Program-made: the position numbers and the translations under genes
DNA from: Dillenia suffruticosa
Lineage: Eukaryota > Streptophyta > Magnoliopsida > Dilleniales > Dilleniaceae
DNA length: 64,000 bases
Assembly: GCA_033439265.1 (NCBI GenBank)
Contig: JAVTVX010000031.1
Location: 13,863,001-13,927,000, forward strand
Reading direction: 5' to 3'
Shown here: positions 60,371 through 64,000 of the stretch, in pieces
Layout of the letters: each line of letters opens with the position of its first letter
How positions within the stretch are numbered: position 1 is the first letter of the stretch
Notes under the pieces: generated by a model
What the model was told of the DNA's origin: nothing
The model's database searches: none
Seen by the model: the letters and a program-made list of their open reading frames with translations, nothing else

Positions 60371-63300
60371 TTAGAAAGAATCACTTTCCACATTCTCAAT
60401 CTTCATAAAATCAAGGTATGACTTGCCTTTCAACTTTCTAGCAAAAAATTCCTTTAAATACAACTCCAGAGGCATTCTTCGGAAAACTGGTGGATTCTGA
60501 TGGTTAATTAAGCTACTTGCAGGTCCCAACTCGGAGTCTTGCTGGGAGCAGTAGAAAGTTGCAACTGAGAGCCTCTCTTTTGCTGAGTTCACAATTGCTC
60601 TATGTTCAATGCTTTTGTATACACCATTGCTAACAATCTGTTGAAGACATGGCACAGTTACATGACATTAGTACCTTTTGAATAGTAATTTCAAGGTAAA
60701 AACTGCTACTTCTATTTTGAAGTATTTGCAGCTTCTACCGAGCAATTCTTTCCGAGATTCATTGGGCGTAGGCATCTCTCCCAGGCCAAATAATATTAAA
60801 GAAATTTTTAGTTCATATACAAAATTTATCCCATCTGTTTACCTATGAATTAGTAAGATTTCCTTAATTTCATATGATCCTAGTTAATAAGCCAAAATTA
60901 GGATAAATTTATGCTCAGTAGAATTAGAGCTGAATTGAGATGTGATGTTAGTCCTCCCTGCAGTTTTAACCTAAAGTTGGCCAAGTCAAGAGATATTACC
61001 TCCATAATGTCTCCAATATTGACTACGAAGGCATTTTCTAGTGGTTTAACTGGAACCCATTTCCCATCTTTCCGGATTTGAAGACCTTCGATGTCATTCA
61101 GCTGGTAGAGGATTGTCAAGGCATCAGCATCGGAGTGAGGAGTTAAGCCGATGGCAATGTCCGGTTCAGGACATGGAGGGTAGTAGTTCATTCTCATTGA
61201 TTGCATTCCATCATTGAAAAGTTGGGTAATCTCCTCTGTCTTCATTCCTAAAGCTTTAGCCATTTGAGTTAGTATTGTCAATGTCAGATTCTTGGCTTCC
61301 AAAGAATAGGTTTCGAGTGTCTCTCTGCAACGAAGTGTGAATATTAACATCAAACTCATAACCGCAGTTATGTATAGGTCTATCTCCATGTAACTGTTGT
61401 GGGATAAATCAACCTGCAAAACTTACATAAAAATTGACACGCTTTGGTGCCGGGTACCATGGAGTGCCCAGAAGTCATACATGGTGCAATGGCGGGTATT
61501 CGAAATCCCACAAATATCACACACAAATAATTTGAATCACATTTTCAAAATAGTTATTTTCATGAAGATATTTTTGTTAATAGGTTTAGATTCGCAAAAC
61601 CTTTTTAGTAATTAGTTTTAACACAATAATACCATCCCAGAGTCGTAAATTAAAGTATGACTGCCAGTTTCATACTCGCCTTAGTGGGGAAGGGAGAGCT
61701 TCAAATAGTGAATTCTTTCTTAAATTGATGGGAAGAGTGGTTATGTGAAACATGTCTGACCAATCAAGCTTTTGCCCTTCGGATACCACAAAAAGCTGTC
61801 CAAATCCATCATGGTTGTCTGGCTGTTGCCAAAGCTTCTTCTTTTCTTCATAGGGAAGTTTAAATAAATCCCCAATTTCTGTCTTGAATTTCTCCAACAA
61901 GCAGGCATCAACCCCATGGTTGACGATCTTCATTAAACACCAAAAACTATTATTACAGAATAAAAATGTTTCTCCCATCCTACTGTGCAAAATTATGAAG
62001 CATGAAATGATTTAATTTTGAAATATGCAATAATCTTCTCTTCGATTTAAATGCCTCACGGGAAAGAATTTAGATTCTAATAAAAAATTAAAAATGTAAT
62101 AAATTTATTTCCCTTCCCCAATTAATTTTTTAAAATTAAACAATAAAAATCATAAATAGAAAAACAAATCAAAATGATCAAATCATCGATCTATGAAACA
62201 ATGTTAGATTTTTTCTCTTACTCATCTCGATCAATATTAAGAAAGTGGATTGAAAATAAAATTAATTATACACAAAAGTTACAAATCAATGGAATTTGTT
62301 TAAGAAAGATCTTAGAGATCCTGAATAGGTATCATATTAAAGAAGAGAAATATATGAATTATTAGAAAAAAGATGCACAAATCAAGAAAAATACTAAACC
62401 AATAGGATCATGTTTTAAGTTATTTATATTTCTCTTTACTTGTAAATCTTTTAGTTAAAATAAAAAAGGCAAGAATGTAAGGTTTTGCAAATAAAATTAA
62501 AATTTATAGGTAAAATGAGTTTAATTTATCATGATATTAATAATAATTTTTTATATTAAACACTTATATCTAATCCTAAAGGTCAAGTAAATATCAAGTT
62601 TACCAAACAATCCTCCCCAGTCGTAAAATGTTAAAATAACTTTTTCTGTTTGGCCAACAATCAATAATACTTTATCAAAGAATTTATGTATTCAGTGTTG
62701 AAGTTGATTTTAAAACTTATGGGTACCCTTTTTATGGAAATGTTAAGATCGATTTTAATTGCAAGAACCAAAGAAAATATGATTTTTGTGTTCATTTGAG
62801 TGAGAGAGAGAACGGAGAACTGTATCAAAGAGAAAAGAAGGAAAGGGAGGAGAGGGGACATGATGTGCACACGCTCGCGAAGCAAAAGGAAAGGAGACAA
62901 AGTGGGTGTGTTGTCTCATGTGGAGGGGGATTGAGAGGGCCGAGTTGGAGGCGATGTGGAGAGCAAAAGATATGGTGTTGGTGAACGAGATTTAAAGGCA
63001 ATGAATAGTTGAGATTTGATATTCATATATGGATGGGTGGGTGGACACTTATCAAGAACCAAGGGCAGAGATTGATTCTGAGATTTGATTATTTTTAATA
63101 CCTAAATTCTTCGATAAAGTAATATCTCGGTTTAGTGTTGAAGTTGGCCAACAATCAAATATATTTAGTTAAACTAAATTTTTTCCCATCTCAAAACCCT
63201 CCCCTTCCCCTCCCCTTCCGTTCCATTCCCCTATGAACTCTCCCCATTCCTCAACTCTCCAACAATTTGTCGTTGTATATCCGGAGGACTGATTTGATTC

Positions 63301-63692
63301 ACAGCCTAAAAGACAAGGCATTTTCTACCAAGTTCAAAGGTTGGGCCTAGTCCCATTTGTTCTTAAAAGGCAGCGCCTAGAAAATAACGCACAAAAAAAT
63401 GGCCACAGGATCAACAGCCAGCAAGATGACGAACCTGGAAAAAACCCCATTCTTTGCAGGCAGAGTTCAACTTCTCCAATTCTGAATTCATGGGGTCTTC
63501 ATGAAGCAATCTTTGAAGATCGATGACAGGGACCGATGGGGTTGAAGCTCCATCCAAGACCACAATCGGACGATCATCATCGGCCCTTACATACCGATGT
63601 GGGATATTGGTGATGGGCTGTCTTGCCAATTCTTGAACACTGGGTGCTATGAGTGATTTCCCGAAGTTCACTCCTTCAGGTGTTGAACCCAT
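60371..63692 (-). CDS. 2-oxoglutarate/Fe(II) dioxygenase, subfamily B copy B3 (intact, 365 aa)
   Basis: Minus strand exons 63435-63692, 61680-61927, 61000-61324 and 60371-60637 have the same lengths as in B1 (258, 248, 325, 267) and give 365 aa. DIOX_N spans about 55-165. The catalytic core keeps NYYPPCP (215-221), H232, D234, H289 and R299-x-S301. Differences from B1 are scattered substitutions without indels, so both are probably functional and recently duplicated. Intron 2 (355 bp) again has a GC donor at the homologous position. Intron 1 is long (1,507 bp) and holds a 230-bp island also found in B2. The substrate is unknown; the related DOXC clade includes alkaloid O-demethylases and flavonoid-type oxidases. 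Confidence 0.94.
62796..63030. repeat. Island shared by B3 intron 1 and pseudogene B2
   Basis: A moderately GC-rich block with TGCACACGCTCGCGAAGCA matches 15838-16080 closely. It is missing from intron 1 of B1 (424 bp). The short open frame in it (62796-62984) lies in an intron and resembles no protein I know. It is either ancestral intron sequence lost from B1 or a small insertion. Confidence 0.65.
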
Positions 63693-64000
63693 GATCTAGA
63701 TTTGCTTGTGAGGTTTGAAGAGGTCAATACAAGTGTGAGACAGGCCTCGTGATCTTTGAATGTCCTCTAGAATTTTGTTCCTCATTAGCCTCTTTTTTAG
63801 TTTCAATGAAGACATTCGAGTGCATTTAAATATGGCTGTACCAATTGTTAAGAATCTTAATTTTCAAGAATTTATTAAAATATACTCCCAAATTGATAAT
63901 ATACTATTGAGAAATAATTGGATCTTGATAACAGCATGTGATCATAGTTGAAAATCATGTTACATATATATAATAAGAGTTATCGACAGAGGCTACACTT
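63693..64000. promoter_or_regulatory. B3 upstream region, cut by the window end
   Basis: Homologous to 11493-11813 upstream of B1, including a minus strand CCATATTTAAA at about 63825-63834. The last 40 bases equal 11774-11813. In the first unit that sequence leads on to an orphan exon 2 and another A'/B unit. Confidence 0.45.

Noticed and set aside
1-64000. CRISPR arrays, bacterial operons or organelle DNA.
   Set aside because: No regular spacer-repeat arrays, no ribosome binding sites or organelle genes; introns and plant transposons throughout.

Overview
The window is nuclear DNA of a flowering plant, most likely a eudicot. It has AT-rich spacers, short GT-AG introns, CACTA-type transposons with 3-bp target duplications, and Copia and Ty3/Gypsy retrotransposons primed from initiator-Met tRNA. 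The species cannot be named from the sequence. The only host genes seen are 2-oxoglutarate/Fe(II)-dependent dioxygenases (2ODD) of the plant DOXC class, of the SRG1-like type that also contains the opium poppy O-demethylases. Every full copy has the same four-exon layout with exon lengths N-248-325-C.

Two subfamilies lie on opposite strands. Subfamily A (+ strand, 354 aa): A1 is cut by the window start (1-828), A2 is intact (25512-27800), and A3 (37193-45541) is a pseudogene with several lesions and a Copia element in exon 4. Subfamily B (- strand, 365 aa): B1 (7970-11492) and B3 (60371-63692) are intact, and B2 (15033-16674) is a deletion-bearing pseudogene. Each B copy is faced, tail to tail, by a decayed + strand copy that keeps only exons 1-2 (4144-7504, 13144-13886, 58596-59392). 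This two-gene unit has therefore been duplicated as a block. A stray exon 2 (11897-11984) and a stray exon 4 (18071-18347) are further relics. The last bases of the window repeat the sequence at 11774-11813, so another unit probably follows.

Layout: 1-3.2 kb A1 and its 3' spacer; 3.2-11.5 kb first A'/B unit, with a 2.5-kb CACTA element in A' intron 1 and a TRIM-like element in B1 intron 2; 11.8-16.7 kb second, wrecked unit with a CACTA MITE in exon 1; 16.7-18.4 kb Copia gag relic and lone exon 4; 18.4-24.9 kb gene-free AT-rich DNA with one diverged direct repeat; 24.9-29.3 kb A2; 29.3-36.5 kb nested transposons (RNase H fragment, truncated Copia, CACTA MITE, Ty3 solo LTR); 36.5-47.8 kb A3 with a 6-kb Copia; 48.3-58.1 kb a 9.9-kb Ty3 element lacking its integrase core; 58.1-64 kb third A'/B unit with a short solo LTR.

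No other enzyme family is present, so nothing here shows a multi-step biosynthetic cluster. The window is best read as a birth-and-death tandem array of one oxidase family, shaped by block duplication and repeated transposon insertion. The duplicated copies serve as natural empty sites, so several insertions can be placed to the base.
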